Assembly (NCBI GenBank): GCA_963969395.1
Contig: OZ017797.1
Span: 28,830,001 to 28,894,000, forward strand
Reading direction: 5' to 3'
Source of the DNA: Pseudoscleropodium purum
Lineage: Eukaryota; Streptophyta; Bryopsida; Hypnales; Brachytheciaceae
Length of the DNA: 64,000 nt
Shown here: positions 1-11,500 of the stretch, piece by piece
Position numbering within the stretch: position 1 is the stretch's first letter
Layout: each line of letters starts with the position of its first letter
Program-made: the position numbers and the translations under genes
Notes under the pieces: generated by a model
The model's database searches: none
What the model saw: the letters and a program-made list of their open reading frames with translations, nothing else
Told to the model about the DNA's origin: nothing

Positions 1-900
1 TTATGAGTGACTAAGAAGCATTTTAGTAGAAAGAGGTTCAGCCTCATATGTGTTTTTTTCAACTTTTCTTACTTATTTTTTGACATTTGCAAGCCATTTT
101 GCAAACACATTGAGTCAATTTATTGATATTTTTTCTGCACTAATGTGTTTGTATGTTGATTTTGAATAACTTTATAGTTTTAAATTTTTTTCCATTTGAG
201 TATGTTTAGAAATCAAATTTCACCTCCAAGTGTGTTGCTAGGAAAATTTTAGCATCTTTTTTCAGCACTATTACATTATAATCTTCAATTTATACAGTCA
301 AATGACTCCAAATTTGATTTCACATCATCTACAACATGTTCACTATAAGATTGTACAGTTAAGATCTTTATAACTTAGTGAAATTTACATCTATGTCAGT
401 TCAAAAGCAATGATGTTTTTGAATCCAAATGAGACTTCAACAATGAAGGGTTAATGAATGTGTTTTTGATTGCTAGGTCTTTTCTTGGTTGTTTTCTCTT
501 TTCAAATTGTTGATGATCATTAAATAATTGTTTCAGAGTTTTAGGCAAGTTTACTATTATGTACATTTTAGAATTTCAACATTCTTCACTATTAAAGTTT
601 TTTGGCTTTCATCTACCTCAACTCTTCTCATTTAGATTGCAGCATTTTGTATTCATTGTGTTGCTTTGTCTTCTCTTAATGAATGTGTTTCTTATTTCTA
701 GGTCTTTTCTTGGTTGTATTGTCTTTTGAAATTGTTGATAATCATTAAATAATTGTTTCAGAGTTTTAGGCTTGGAAGTGTTACCCTTTAAAACTTTGTA
801 CAGTATCCAAAAATTAGGCAATATGGAGGAAACATTTACGCAACCTTTCTAAAGTTTCACTTGTAATAATTCAAAACTTCAGACATTTCAAAACCTACTT
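1..900. other. AT-rich intergenic DNA without a supportable gene
   Basis: Very AT-rich sequence with no long open frame starting at ATG. It holds one direct duplication, described separately. Composition changes to a more GC-rich island from about 900 onward, which leads into the first gene. Confidence 0.6.
451..771. repeat. Direct duplication of about 97 bp (451-547 and 676-771)
   Basis: The stretch beginning ttaatgaatgtgttt and ending cagagttttaggc occurs twice in the same orientation, about 225 bp apart, with only a few substitutions. It shows no coding potential. It may be a local tandem duplication or part of a repeat element. Confidence 0.75.
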
Positions 901-1789
901 AATTTGTGTCTGAATCTGACCCTCGTTTCGGGTTATCGCCCTGAATTTATTATTAGCATCGCCTATCGCCTCTAACGTAGGGGCAAGGTAATGTGTCTGC
1001 AGATGTCTGCAAGTCTTGAAGTCGCCTCAGAGGAAGTCTGCAATACCTTTTTAGTAGTGAAACGTGGTGCAATCCGACTCCAAGTGAGTGCTTTGATGTC
1101 CGAAGAATCGCGTTGTCCGCTATCTCCATGCCTCACTACTCAGTGCCGGTGATTTGCCTTCGATAGAGGCGTACTTTGGCGCTTGTCTTAGCTAGAATAG
1201 TTTCGTGAAAATTCATGTGCATCCCGATGCGCAGTTTTGCATAGGTAGAGCTTCATCTTAAAGAGGAGCTAAGAACGTCATAGTTTTCGGGGTACCGATA
1301 GTTTTTAGACTGTTCCTCGTCTGTTCCTCGAGCATGTTTCAGTTTCAGTGCCGGCTAGAGACAACAACGCCTTGGCGGTCTACTACTTGTACAATAAACG
1401 TTACACCTGAGTTCGCTGCCAGAATTCTTAAGGAGATTGTCTCTGCATCCCGGATTGCCATTCCCGGTTTGCAGTGTTCTGCTAGACCGATTTTCTCTCA
1501 TTTCCGATCCGGTTATCTCTCATTCCCCGTTCAAAGTGCAAAATCACTTCTGATATCCCCGTGACGGACCGCAGGATAATCTCCCCGCGATTAACTGGTC
1601 GTGGTCAAGTAGTATGATTGGAGCTGCGGTAGCCTTAGTCAAGATTTTTCACATTTCGCAGATCTAGGCGTCAGGAATTAGGTTCAACAGTATCAGAATC
1701 AGAGAGTCGGCGAGTAAATCTCTGACTCGTTGGTTGCCTCTGTCGTGTTACTCGAATTGAAACTTTGGGTTTCTCCGGGTCGTTAAATT
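900..1789 (+). promoter_or_regulatory. Upstream/5-prime leader region of the 1790 gene
   Basis: This stretch is clearly less AT-rich than the DNA before it and contains no convincing protein gene of its own; the open frame at 1334-1564 is short and low-information. It most likely holds the promoter and a long 5-prime UTR of the gene starting at 1790. I cannot point to a TATA box with confidence. Confidence 0.4.
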
Positions 1790-3151
1790 ATGGAAATGGC
1801 TTCAGGTTCAGGTTCCGAAACCAAGTCTGTGCTTGTTTCGGTATTCGGCCCTACTCTCAGTACACCTGAAGATGAGCAAGCCAAAGTGAATCCTGTTTCT
1901 CTTCATTCTGACAAAAGCAACACTGTTACCGATTACACGAAATCTCGGCTGGAAGCGATTTTCGGCCCCGAATTCGATTCGGAACTCGAGACTTCTGCTG
2001 CTCCAGAAAATTTCCAGCTAGATCTGTCGCCGCTCAAGAGTTCGTCATCGCTGGATAACCTACTCAACCCGTGTGGAAGTATTTGTTCCAGTGATACGGG
2101 TCAGCAGCTGAAGTGGACGACCTTCTCCAGCGTGTCAACATCTGCATCTCAGCGTCTTTCACCAGCGCCATCGTCAGCCGGCTTCGTCCCAGGGAGTCAA
2201 ATTGCAGATGACATTATAGACGATTCCACGCTAGTGGACAAGCTGGTTTCGAGTTTGGAGGATCTATGCAACGAAGCCTCCGATACCACACAGCTGATCC
2301 CCGTGATGCAGCGCGTAGGAGGCTTGCAGAGACGAGTGCAAATCTTGAGATCCGAGGAGGGCCTTTCTCCAACACCAGGTCATTCACCCTCGGCACCCGC
2401 TGGTCAAGATTTGAGCCACATTGAACAGCAACTCCAGGACTTGACCGAAAAGGAAGTGGTCTCCAAAGAGGAATTCGACGCGTTCCGAAGAGACGTGATG
2501 CAATTTCTGGGCAGAATTAGCGACGAGAATCGCTGCCACCACAAATTCCAAATGCAAGTGCACCAGCGAGTCGTTCCTCGCATCATTCTGTGCAGCAAAG
2601 GCAAGGCGGGTACTCGGCATAAGATCCTGAAGACGCTGACGCGCGGAGTGAAGTCGGTCCGCCTGCACATGCTGTGTGAGCAGGAGGGCGAGGAGCACAA
2701 GGTGCAAGACGCGCCCGGCTGCGAGCTTCATCTCAAGGAAGGCGAGACCTGGGATGCCATCTACCCGTTCTTGAACAACGGCCTCCGGGTCTTCGATTTC
2801 GTCACCCATGTGGCCATAAGCATGTCGGGCGTGGGAGAGAATCTGGTGCCCTCCGCGCATGCTTGGTTGCAAGAGTTCGACTCCAAACTAGTGCAGCCGA
2901 GTAGGACCTACAATACGAGCCAGACGCCGCAGGCGGCAGCTGCGCAGGCTGCTGCCAGTCAGGGAGCCGAGCAATGGCTGGTGAACCACCTCACGGGGAG
3001 AGATAAGATGCAGGACTTTGGGCTTCAGAGGATGGTGTTTGAAAAGCCCAGTGGATCGCAGCCCGAGGGAACCATTGTTTGGTTGTGCAAAGAGCATGCT
3101 GAGAACGGGAAGGACAGTCACCTGTTGACAAACCTGCCCACATTGGGATAG
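1790..3151 (+). CDS. Intronless gene for a 453-residue protein of unknown function
   Basis: A single uninterrupted frame starts at ATG 1790, with a second in-frame ATG two codons later that sits in a good plant context, and ends at TAG 3149-3151. The base composition is much less AT-rich than the flanks and the frame has no competing strand of similar quality, so it looks truly coding. The N-terminal 150 residues are Ser/Pro-rich and probably disordered, with two short related motifs (SVFGP near residue 17 and AIFGPEF near residue 56). Residues about 155-240 are predicted helical and charged, coiled-coil-like. Residues about 255-360 look globular (HKILKTLTRGVKSVRLHMLCE and following), and an Ala/Gln tract follows near residue 375. 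I do not recognise a named domain. The globular part faintly recalls C-terminal regions of large moss and liverwort proteins, which is a memory-based impression only. No signal peptide or membrane segment is visible. Confidence 0.75.
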   Translation: MEMASGSGSETKSVLVSVFGPTLSTPEDEQAKVNPVSLHSDKSNTVTDYTKSRLEAIFGPEFDSELETSAAPENFQLDLSPLKSSSSLDNLLNPCGSICSSDTGQQLKWTTFSSVSTSASQRLSPAPSSAGFVPGSQIADDIIDDSTLVDKLVSSLEDLCNEASDTTQLIPVMQRVGGLQRRVQILRSEEGLSPTPGHSPSAPAGQDLSHIEQQLQDLTEKEVVSKEEFDAFRRDVMQFLGRISDENRCHHKFQMQVHQRVVPRIILCSKGKAGTRHKILKTLTRGVKSVRLHMLCEQEGEEHKVQDAPGCELHLKEGETWDAIYPFLNNGLRVFDFVTHVAISMSGVGENLVPSAHAWLQEFDSKLVQPSRTYNTSQTPQAAAAQAAASQGAEQWLVNHLTGRDKMQDFGLQRMVFEKPSGSQPEGTIVWLCKEHAENGKDSHLLTNLPTLG

Positions 3152-5740
3152 ATGGAGATTGCATGGGTGGAGAAGAAGTGGAGACCTAATTAATGTGTAA
3201 GCAAGGGTAGAAGCTGTTCATCAGCATTTTTTCAAGCACACGAACGTAGAGAAAGGGAAGACTGAAGTCAGGATCGAAGGTGGGGACACTCAACACCCCA
3301 TTTTTGCCCCAGTGAAGATTCAAATTGACGTCCAAAGCAGGGATTGATGGCTTGGCACTTAATTTCAGTTATCGTCAATTTTGTGAATTGTCGATTTTCT
3401 GGGTGCCAAAAACTGTGGCATGCGTTTGCACAAAGCTCCAAAAACGCAGATTGATGTTGATTTATGTTAGTGACGAGCACCTTGATCGATAACTGCCAAA
3501 GTCGTTGAATTGCGCCAATCTAACGAAATTGAAGTTCAGAGTAGGTGAGCTGCGTGATCTTGCAGTGCTACGGCATACTAGTTGCTACAATAGATCAGTG
3601 CAGAATAGTTTTATTTCGGAAATTTTGGTTGAAGTGGTGTCGAGATTTGTCTATACAGATTTTTCTACTTAAAAGAGAGCGAATCACTCTTTGCAAGATA
3701 CAGTTAAAAGTTCGTCAAGATGGTTTGCGATCTAAGTTGGAAGACTCGATATTGACAGAAAAACTGTTGTCATTGAGTAGCCGTTCAGGATGCTCGAAAC
3801 TGTATTGATTTTCGTAGCATGCTTTTGATGTTGATTGTTTCATTGATCTATCCACAACTGAAGGATATTTTGCTATTGGTGGTACTCCACTGCTCACTGG
3901 GGTTTGAATCGTGTATTTTAGTGGCGACATATTCAAAATTAAGAGAAGGTGCGATTTGCAGAGAATGTGGTAGCCTCGTTCTTTTTTTTTTTTTCAGTTT
4001 TGAAGTTATTGGAACTGAATGGAGTAATCAATCATGCGCAACAATTTAATAATTGAAAATGTTCCCACACTAAATGGCTGGAGATAAGATATTTTGTAAT
4101 TTTGAGACTTTTGGCTTACGCAAACAGAGACCAACAAGTTACACTCCTCTCACATATATTATCACCAAAAACACGCATAGGTTGAGAATATTGTCTCTAA
4201 TTCACACCATGCTTGCATCGAAAATGGAGGATCGAAATGAACAGTATGTAGAAAACGATGAGTACGTACGCATGCTTTCCATTATTTTTGGGATTTCAGT
4301 TTAGGTTTTCATTTTTGCATGTACTCCCAAGGTTTGAAAATCAGTAATCATGAGTCCACTAAAGATGAGCTTCATGTGAGTGGCATTCAAAATTCAGCTC
4401 CTCGTATCAAGCACATCAACCACCTGATCTAGGACTCTGATTGAAGACTAACCACAGAAATTGCTTGGTGCTCTCAAGTCGCTACTGTAAGTTAGAGTTC
4501 GATACTCTCATGTAACTCTCTCATTGCGTTCAATGAGAGAATACAGCTTGCCGCGTGAACTTTGTCGGCTTTCAAAAAAAGTCTTTTGTAATTTTTTAAG
4601 AGGTAAGCTAGTTCTCATTCATAGAGGTTCATTTATACCACCTCTGCATTTATTCAGTCCCAACTGAAGAACTTCCGCAGCCATTTGCCGCTTGATCTTC
4701 TGATCCACCAGTGATTTTAAATTTCCATGTACATGAGGTCTATTATCAGGTTTCAACTTGGCAATCCCTCCTCAACTCGAGCTACAAGAGAACGAATCGT
4801 CTGGATTGTTGGAGTTTGATGACAATTGAAACACCGCATGAATAAAATCAACCCTAAGCTCTCATGGTCATGTTCAGAGGGTTAACAATTCGAAAGGAAT
4901 TTGAATTGGACACCTTTGTTATCAGGGTATACTTACCCTATACCATCCTGATCTAGTTATTTTTGGTTAGACATAGCTGCATCTAGAAACACTACTTAGA
5001 TGTGAAATCACAACCTCAACAGAATAATATGCAAAATTTGTTTGCTATAGTATCCCGTCGTAGAAAAGACAAGAATGAGAATGTGCTACAATCACTCCAA
5101 CTCGAAAACCTCAACTGCACAAAACAAATTCATTTACCAATAAACATCATAGACCCTGAATAAATCTTGACTTCATCGTTGCTCACCACCACGGAAAGTA
5201 GATGCTAAATGTCAGGTCATTGAAAGAATTGATCCAAAAATATTCTACCACCTGATAACCTGCACATAATTTTCATTTTGTCCGTAGCCATGTCAAAATC
5301 CTCTGTCACCATACACCATTACCTTAAACCCCTCACTGCCTCCTCCCCAACTCCTTCAATCCATAATTCCCAGAGCACTGTCTCTTGCATTGAAACTCCA
5401 AAATCTCACTACCCGACTTTTGACAGCAACCAAAGGGCTAATTCGCATTCCAAAGTGAGCTGCACCGAGAATCACAGCAAGAATTTCCCAAGATCTCAAC
5501 TGTCGCTACCAAATTTTACGTCGAGAAATCCAATCAGACTGTTTAAACACGAAAGAGCTTGTGATCAGCACTCTGTGAACTTCAACCGAAAAGAATCTAA
5601 AAAGAACATAAAGCCTAATACATGACGTAGAGAAGCGGGGCAGCAAACCTCCATGGAACCGCCAAATTGAGGAGAGAGACGAAGTGCCCTAAAATGTTCC
5701 CGATAGGTCATGTTCCTCATCCATAAATAATTCTCATTCA
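3152..5740. other. Intergenic region, no supported gene
   Basis: The first few hundred bases are probably the 3-prime UTR of the 1790 gene. The rest is AT-rich with short open frames only. A perfect 10-bp stem with 4-nt loop lies at 4517-4540 (tctctcattg / caatgagaga). The open frame at 5278-5625 is Ser/Asn-rich and has no recognisable domain, so I do not call it a gene. Confidence 0.5.
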
Positions 5741-5743
5741 TAC

Positions 5744-6012
5744 ACTCATTAGATGAGATTCAGTCCCTCGGGAGGGCTGTGACCTGCTGCAGTGCACTGC
5801 CCCGCAGCAGCTGCGTGACGTGGCACAGCGACTGCCACGTCACTTTTTTTTCCTATTTTTTTATTTTTTCAACTTTTTTTTGCATTTTAAAATTTTTAAA
5901 AAAAATTTTAAAATTCTGACAGCGGCCGTGGCCGTTCCGGGACTGCTCGGGGAACAGCGCCGGGAACAGGCCCACACGGCCCTCCCGACTCCCCAAAAAA
6001 CATCTAATGAGT
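5744..6012. mobile_element. Probable GC-rich MITE with imperfect terminal inverted repeats
   Basis: ACTCATTAGATG at 5744-5755 is repeated in reverse complement at 6001-6012, and further in, TCGGGAGGGCTGTG (from 5768) is mirrored by cacggccctcccga near 5973-5990. The interior is GC-rich, unlike the surroundings. It holds a perfect 11-bp inverted repeat (gtgacgtggca / tgccacgtcac, 5815-5843) containing ACGTGGC, a G-box/bZIP-like core, followed by a T-run and an AT palindrome. No clean target-site duplication is visible, so the superfamily is open. The element sits about 600 bp upstream of the ATG of the 6634 gene and may contribute to its promoter. Confidence 0.5.
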
Positions 6013-6633
6013 TTCATTCCTTACGGTCCATTAAGACCTCGGACACTTGTACTCTCGAAGTTCTGTTACTTGTTCCCAATTCTCCCCTAAATGTTCCCAA
6101 ATGATTCCGACTATTCTCAATTGTCACATTCCTCAATCACCTATGATTATCATCCATATGTAATTCTCATCCGTCTTTCATTCGCTAGGTTATCCATGGA
6201 TTTTCAGTCCCCGCCACTTGTAACAATCGATTTCAGGGACCGGGAATCTGTACGATCCTTGGAAACATTTTGCCGCGGCTGTGATGCAATTCTGCGATTG
6301 AGGATTTGAGGATTTCAATATTCGGATACGGTTGATGCGGTGAGTTTCGCCTTCCCGACAGCTGATTTGTGTGCTTTCTTTGCAATTTGTGATGGAGAGG
6401 GAGTGCTTAGGGTTTTGGGGCAACGTGTTATGCGGGGAGCGTTCTCGTTGTCTCGATTGGACGTCGTGGCTTAGATTTTATGTCTTCAACAGTAAGTGTA
6501 ACATCTAAGCTTATCTGTTTTCACTGTAGAGATCTTGCAGAGTTTTCGTGAGGAGGCTTTTTCGGAAAGCAGATTGGAAATGATTGAGGTCAGGTTGACG
6601 AGGGCCATTTGAGTGGAGCAAAGGACGACGACC

Positions 6634-7219
6634 ATGGCGCGGACGACTTTCTTCGGGACTGTAAGGAATTCCATCACGAATTTGATGGGTGGGGTGAGGG
6701 GCTATCAGAATGCGGCGGCTTGGGGTGTCGCATTTACCACTGCGTACTTTTTATGGATTAAGCCCGAATTGGATCTGAAGCATGAGCAGGAGGTGTGTTC
6801 AATTTCCTACAATTTTGTACTTACTGATGGAGACACTATGCTCTATGCACGTATTGCAAATATATACCTGAGGAACAGAGTTCTCATTAAGTGGATGCAT
6901 AATACTTTCTAGTGAGAAAAATCGTGCCATCAGTTGTGAGTTTTGTGCCATCAGAAGAATTTTGTGTTGTGATAGGATAGTGTCTGAGCGTTAAGGGTGA
7001 ATCGTGTTTCAGGCAAGGTTGGCATTAGCAAGGGAAAGGGATCGCTACCGTTACATTGAGAGAACCCGACCTACATCACAGGTAATTACGACTCGCGTGC
7101 TTTGTTGTCGCAGAGTTTTTCCCGTGTTTCCTATTTTGCTTTCCTCCATGATGTTAAATACGCCTTTGTTGTGACAGGCTGGGGGCACTAGTTTCGGCAA
7201 ATCCAAGGAGACCAGTTAG
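6634..7219 (+). CDS. Small single-pass membrane protein, 89 residues, three exons
   Basis: The exons are 6634-6792, 7013-7081 and 7178-7219. Both introns (220 and 96 bp) are GT-AG and all junctions are phase 0. The start ATG lies in a strong context (gacgaccATGGCG). The product has a short N-terminal region, a hydrophobic span at about residues 27-43 (AAAWGVAFTTAYFLWIKP) and a basic helical tail with ARLALARERDRYRYIER, ending KSKETS. This layout resembles a small conserved plant family of single-pass, probably organelle-membrane proteins, but I cannot name a member and assign no function. A 5-prime UTR intron is likely, with a gtgagt donor near 6340 and an acceptor near 6529. Intron 1 read-through makes a longer but non-conserved open frame, which I reject. 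Confidence 0.72.
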
Positions 7220-8600
7220 AGACCAGTTAGAAGAAGTTGCTGCGCCTCTTTAATCTGTCTTTTTCGTATAGACATCAATTGCATAGTTCTTCGTCAATAA
7301 TAGTAGTTTCAGCATTTGTTCATCGGTGTACAGCTAGTGGGTTGCATGTAAGGAGCCTTGGGATTTTGAGAGAACTGGATGTTCACAGATCGAGGTTTAA
7401 TACACCTGTTTTATCAAGTACATCAATTGTGAATCTCGTTTGGGACATCAGCTAGTCGTTGATTTGAAGTGCCTACGTCTTCTGTGATGTAAGGAGCAGT
7501 GGCGTAACGACCATCATTATTAAAGTAGAGCGCTATAGTAAACCCTTTAACTCCTCTGCGAGGTTGTAGTTATGAAGTTTTGTATTTTAATTTTTCCACC
7601 GGATTCATGGGATTCCTAGAGAGGCTATTGACGTAATGCAAGGGTAAGCAAAGCGCAGATCCTGGTAAGTAGACTGTCTCTTCTGATATTACTCTTTCAC
7701 CTGAGCTTGGTCCTGTACAAATTCTCTCACGTCGAGTCAGGTGTGAGTGCCCAAGCGGGGTTCCTCCAGGTGGTCTTTCAGATGGCATCTTTCGTACATT
7801 AGTAAAGTGCATGAGTGAAAACGTCCAACATTCTCATCAACAACTAAGTTGTATCTACCTCTCTTCTAAGAAAATATTTATTTGCTCATTGATACGTCAT
7901 CTGCCGTAAGGATCCGACACGTTCGTTGACTGAGTTGTACTAGGCACCTAACACACTAATAATTAGAATGCAATCAGACATTCGGAACCTCCGGGGGCAC
8001 GCAATTTACAATTCTACAGTAGGAAGGAGCATACAAAAGCTACTCAATCTCAGAGTGGCATTCATTTCGGTTCTGAACTCTGAGCACGTCAAACAGCTTG
8101 CTGCCGAGAGGTACACACCATTGGGTGCCCCTACCTTAAATGGTTGAAACCGACAACACTGACATGTGATCCTTCCATTTCAAACCTTTCTTGATCTAAA
8201 GTCGAAATATTTTGCTTGACTTGGTCTACAGAGTTGCAAAATATCAGAGGTCTTTGCATGGGGACGTTCACAGTCGGACACAAATTGGCTAGCAAACGGA
8301 AGCCTAAAAAAACACCACTACAAACTCAGTCTCATGCAATTTCAGTAACAAAGTCACGGCATTAGTGTGATAAGTTCATTTATCTTAAATGACTACTGTC
8401 AACACTAAAGGACAACCCATCCACCCAATATAGACTTTTCTTCACTGCAGTTGCCCTTTCAGGGTGAATGCACAAAAGTACTAATAGATACCTCACACCT
8501 CGGATGTCCGCTTCATAACAGAAAGCGGGCCCACAGTAATGAAGAGCCATGCAAAATGCAGACCAACACACTCCAAACCTGAAACAGACTGGCCCTGCAA
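7220..8600. other. 3-prime flank of the 6634 gene and intergenic spacer
   Basis: No open frame here carries a recognisable motif. The first few hundred bases are probably 3-prime UTR of the 6634 gene. The far end runs into the likely 3-prime UTR of the minus-strand VQ gene. Several short frames without domains are present and are not called. Confidence 0.45.
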
Positions 8601-8920
8601 AACTTGAAGCAACAAGTGGTATTCCCTTATTATTCTATTAACTCCACCAGGGGTGGTATAGTTCGAGGGTCTATACAAAGCATCTCATATGTACTGTGGG
8701 CTACGTAAGATCTTTCCTGTTGGGGGTATGGGATTCAAAGACGCCGCAAATGGTAGGAGCCATTCAAAGAATAATCAAGCTCAGAAATTGTGCATTGATT
8801 TTGTACACCACCGCTAGGTCTGGGTTGTTTTCCTTTATACACAACGCTCATTAAGTTTCCTCGCCTTCACATCGCTGGCTGCATTCAGCCCCATGAACAA
8901 CTTCCCCCTCACTGGAACCA

Positions 8921-8942
8921 GCAGCAGCAGCAGCAGCAGCAT
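8921..8942. repeat. CAG/CTG trinucleotide repeat
   Basis: Seven uninterrupted cag units lie in the probable 3-prime UTR of the VQ gene, read as CTG on that gene's strand. No long ATG-started frame is conserved through them, so I treat them as an untranslated microsatellite. Confidence 0.8.
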
Positions 8943-9210
8943 CTCAAGGCTCTCTCTATGATACCAATTCCTACCGTATGAGTGAGCTACCCGCTCAACT
9001 CTGCCTTCCACCACCAGAGAGGGAGCAACAAGCAACATTCCCAAAATCATCCAGCATGCTCAAAACCACGCTGTCTGTACACTCCTCATCAACGAAACTC
9101 CATCCAATTTCCCCCATATGCTCTCTTGACAATCCTTGGAAAGAATTTCTCCAATTGATGTGAAAAATCGGAGTGGAAAGAGTGATCCTGTCACGAAGAG
9201 AAGCAAGCGA

Positions 9211-10041
9211 TTATGGAGTACTGGCAGGCGACATGGCGATGTCGGGTTCCGGAAAACTGAAAGTGGCATCCATGGCCAGAGCTGCAGACGGGGTGAAGCT
9301 CCCACTGAACCCATACACGTTGCCAAGTCCAAAGCCAAATCCGTTCGGGCTCGGGAAACCCGAGGGGCTCGGCAGGCCGAAGGAGGAGGACGAGAATCGA
9401 AGCCCAGAGAAAGTGGGCGACATCGGGGGAAGAGGAGGGGCCGCGGCGGCAGCAGCAGCAGCGGCCACAGCCGCGGCGGCACGCGTGGTCTCCGGCTTGC
9501 TCGCCGGCACATTCCCTTCAGCAATCTTCTCCGCCAAGCCGGTCAAGGCATTAACCCACCCAGCGTCACCGGGGGACAGCTGCGGCAACGGAGAGAAAGA
9601 GAGCGGCGAGACGCCGAGAAATGGCGACGCGCCCGGCGCGTGCTTCGATAGCGGCGAGAAGCTGCTGAATGGGAAGAGCTGGTTGGCGGGGTTGGGTAGG
9701 GATTGCGCGCCCGTAGTCGGTACCGCTTGCGGTTGCGGGTACGTCCCCGTGGGCCGCAGTGGCGGGGGCGCGATTCTCTGTAACCGGGAGTTGGGAGGCT
9801 TGGGTCCCGACAGAGGCGGATTAGCCGGTTGCGACGTGCCTGTGAGTTGCTGCACCAACGAGCGGAAATCGCTCGGTTCGGTCTTGTACACTTGCGGCGC
9901 GAGCCTGTTCTGGGCCAACGTCGGGCGCAAGCCCTTCTTGATCTTGCTGGATGATTTATTCACGGCCAACGATCCCCCGGTCTTGCCCCCTTTCCCTAAC
10001 TCTCCGCCATCGCCAAGGTCCATGGATATGGGAGCGGCCAT
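9211..10041 (-). CDS. VQ-motif protein, 276 residues, intronless
   Basis: The frame runs from ATG (complement of 10039-10041) to TAA (complement of 9211-9213). Residues 59-68 read FRSLVQQLTG, an exact match to the VQ core FxxxVQxLTG, preceded by the typical VYKTEPSD stretch. The N-terminus has a short basic segment (SSKIKKGLRP, residues 31-40). The remainder is Pro/Ser-rich and disordered, with a poly-Ala tract near residues 189-201 and repeated FGLPSPSGF-type Gly/Phe/Ser segments. VQ proteins are plant nuclear cofactors that bind WRKY transcription factors through this motif and tune defence and stress gene expression; that role is family knowledge and the partner here is unknown. Lack of introns is common in the family. 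A longer antisense frame overlaps it but has no domain and is a shadow. Confidence 0.93.
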   Translation of the reverse strand: MAAPISMDLGDGGELGKGGKTGGSLAVNKSSSKIKKGLRPTLAQNRLAPQVYKTEPSDFRSLVQQLTGTSQPANPPLSGPKPPNSRLQRIAPPPLRPTGTYPQPQAVPTTGAQSLPNPANQLFPFSSFSPLSKHAPGASPFLGVSPLSFSPLPQLSPGDAGWVNALTGLAEKIAEGNVPASKPETTRAAAAVAAAAAAAAAPPLPPMSPTFSGLRFSSSSFGLPSPSGFPSPNGFGFGLGNVYGFSGSFTPSAALAMDATFSFPEPDIAMSPASTP

Positions 10042-11500
10042 GGAGTACCCAATCCTTCCAAGCGTCGCTAAAGCCCCACTTCGGCCAGAACTTCCCTGCT
10101 CACAAACACTCCTTCACGGGATACTAGGGTTGGGTTGGCGAATTGCGACGGTTTCCATTGACCTCGTGGCACGTGGGTCACACGACTGTCCTCTGTTGGG
10201 CGCTCGTAATGGAAAACTTTCCCGATCGCATGGACATGCCATCACCTCTCAGGTCTCTCCACGGTCGCAGCGCTAACTTACTTACCCCTGCATCAACATC
10301 TCCACCTGCAAAACCACTGTTTCTGGCTCAGAATCTCGAGATTCAGCCTCACAATTCCGCGGCTCCAAGGGGACTTTACATAGAAGGAGCTCCTGCCACC
10401 TAATGGGGGAGAGTCAGCAGCTTCAAGTGCACCAAAACCGTGCAAACCACCATCCCAATCTTTGGCCAACCTCTCCAATGGTAAACTACAGCACGACCGA
10501 CCAGCCACGTCGTGAAATGGCAACAAGGACTCTCACCCGACACAGGGCGTCATGCAAAAAAACGCAGTACCAGACAGACAACCAACACACCAACAGCCAG
10601 GTAACAAAAATACACCGAATGAGTGACTGAGTCCCGGATCCCGAACACAGAAATCCGTCACGGGATTCGAAAAAATTCACGGGGCATACCAAATTAGACA
10701 TGTTCAGAGGAATATCATACCCCAAGGCCCAAGCACCCCAAAAAAAGCTGCCGCTGCGTGACACGAAACACGGAGTAAGCCCTCCTGCCTGATGAGTAAG
10801 TCCGTGCTTTTTCTCCCGCATCCACTGCATCCGCTTCGCAGTCTTCGTGGTCAGTTAGACCAGCCTCCTCGTCCCCCAACTCCAGTCAGCCAGCCAGCCA
10901 GGGGCCCAAAACAACAACCTCTCAGACCTTGCAACAATCCGTGGTCTCTCGTTCGTTCGCAGCTGCTGCTGCTGGTGCGCCCCTTTCTCCCGGCGTTGCC
11001 TGGGCGTTTCTCCACAGCAGGGCGAGAGAAGTCCTGGAGCTTTTTGGACCGCCTTGGTCAAAGAACAGACGCTAAAGACGCGACGACCAAGCCACAGAAG
11101 AAGCAATAGTGTACTGCACGGCCGGAGTGACGACGGCCGCAGGCGGGGATGGCGCAAATGCTGGGCTGCTGCTGCTGCCTCTGTGGGGGCCAGCTTCCCC
11201 CTACCCGAGGCGCGTACAGAGACGGGTATATGACACGAATATACGAGAGTTGGTGAGTACGTCTACTACTGCAGTGACTACAGTACTCAGTAGTGAGTAG
11301 TGAGTAATAAGTTAACTTACCCCCATGGCGAGCGGGTGGACGGGTTGGCGTTTCGTTTGGGGTTCGGCCTGACCCGGCCCGCCTTTTCGGGGGGGGGGGG
11401 GGGGACCCGACCCGGCCTTTCCACGTGGTGGGAGAGATTGGTGGTGGCAAACTTATGGATGAGGTCTCCGTCCTCTTTTGGGCTGTCTGCCCTTTAGTTT
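10042..11500 (-). promoter_or_regulatory. Upstream region/5-prime UTR of the VQ gene
   Basis: GC-rich DNA with many short frames but none with a recognisable domain. It contains CT/GCTGCTG microsatellite stretches near 10960-10980 and 11160-11180 and a run of about 14 G at 11390-11403, next to CCCGACCCGG-rich sequence. It most likely holds the promoter and a long leader of the VQ gene. An intron in the leader is possible but not resolved. Composition drops sharply to AT-rich at about 11500. Confidence 0.45.

Noticed and set aside
4483..4502. gagttcgatactc, resembling a tRNA T-arm
   Set aside because: No acceptor stem, D-arm or anticodon arm can be laid out around it.
6793..6912. Longer form of the 6634 protein reading through intron 1
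   Set aside because: The added residues are AT-rich filler, whereas GT-AG splicing gives a continuous conserved-looking basic tail in two further exons.
9173..10276. Plus-strand frame of 367 codons opposite the VQ gene
   Set aside because: No domain, and it is an antisense shadow of a GC-rich coding region whose minus strand carries an exact VQ motif and a proper ATG.
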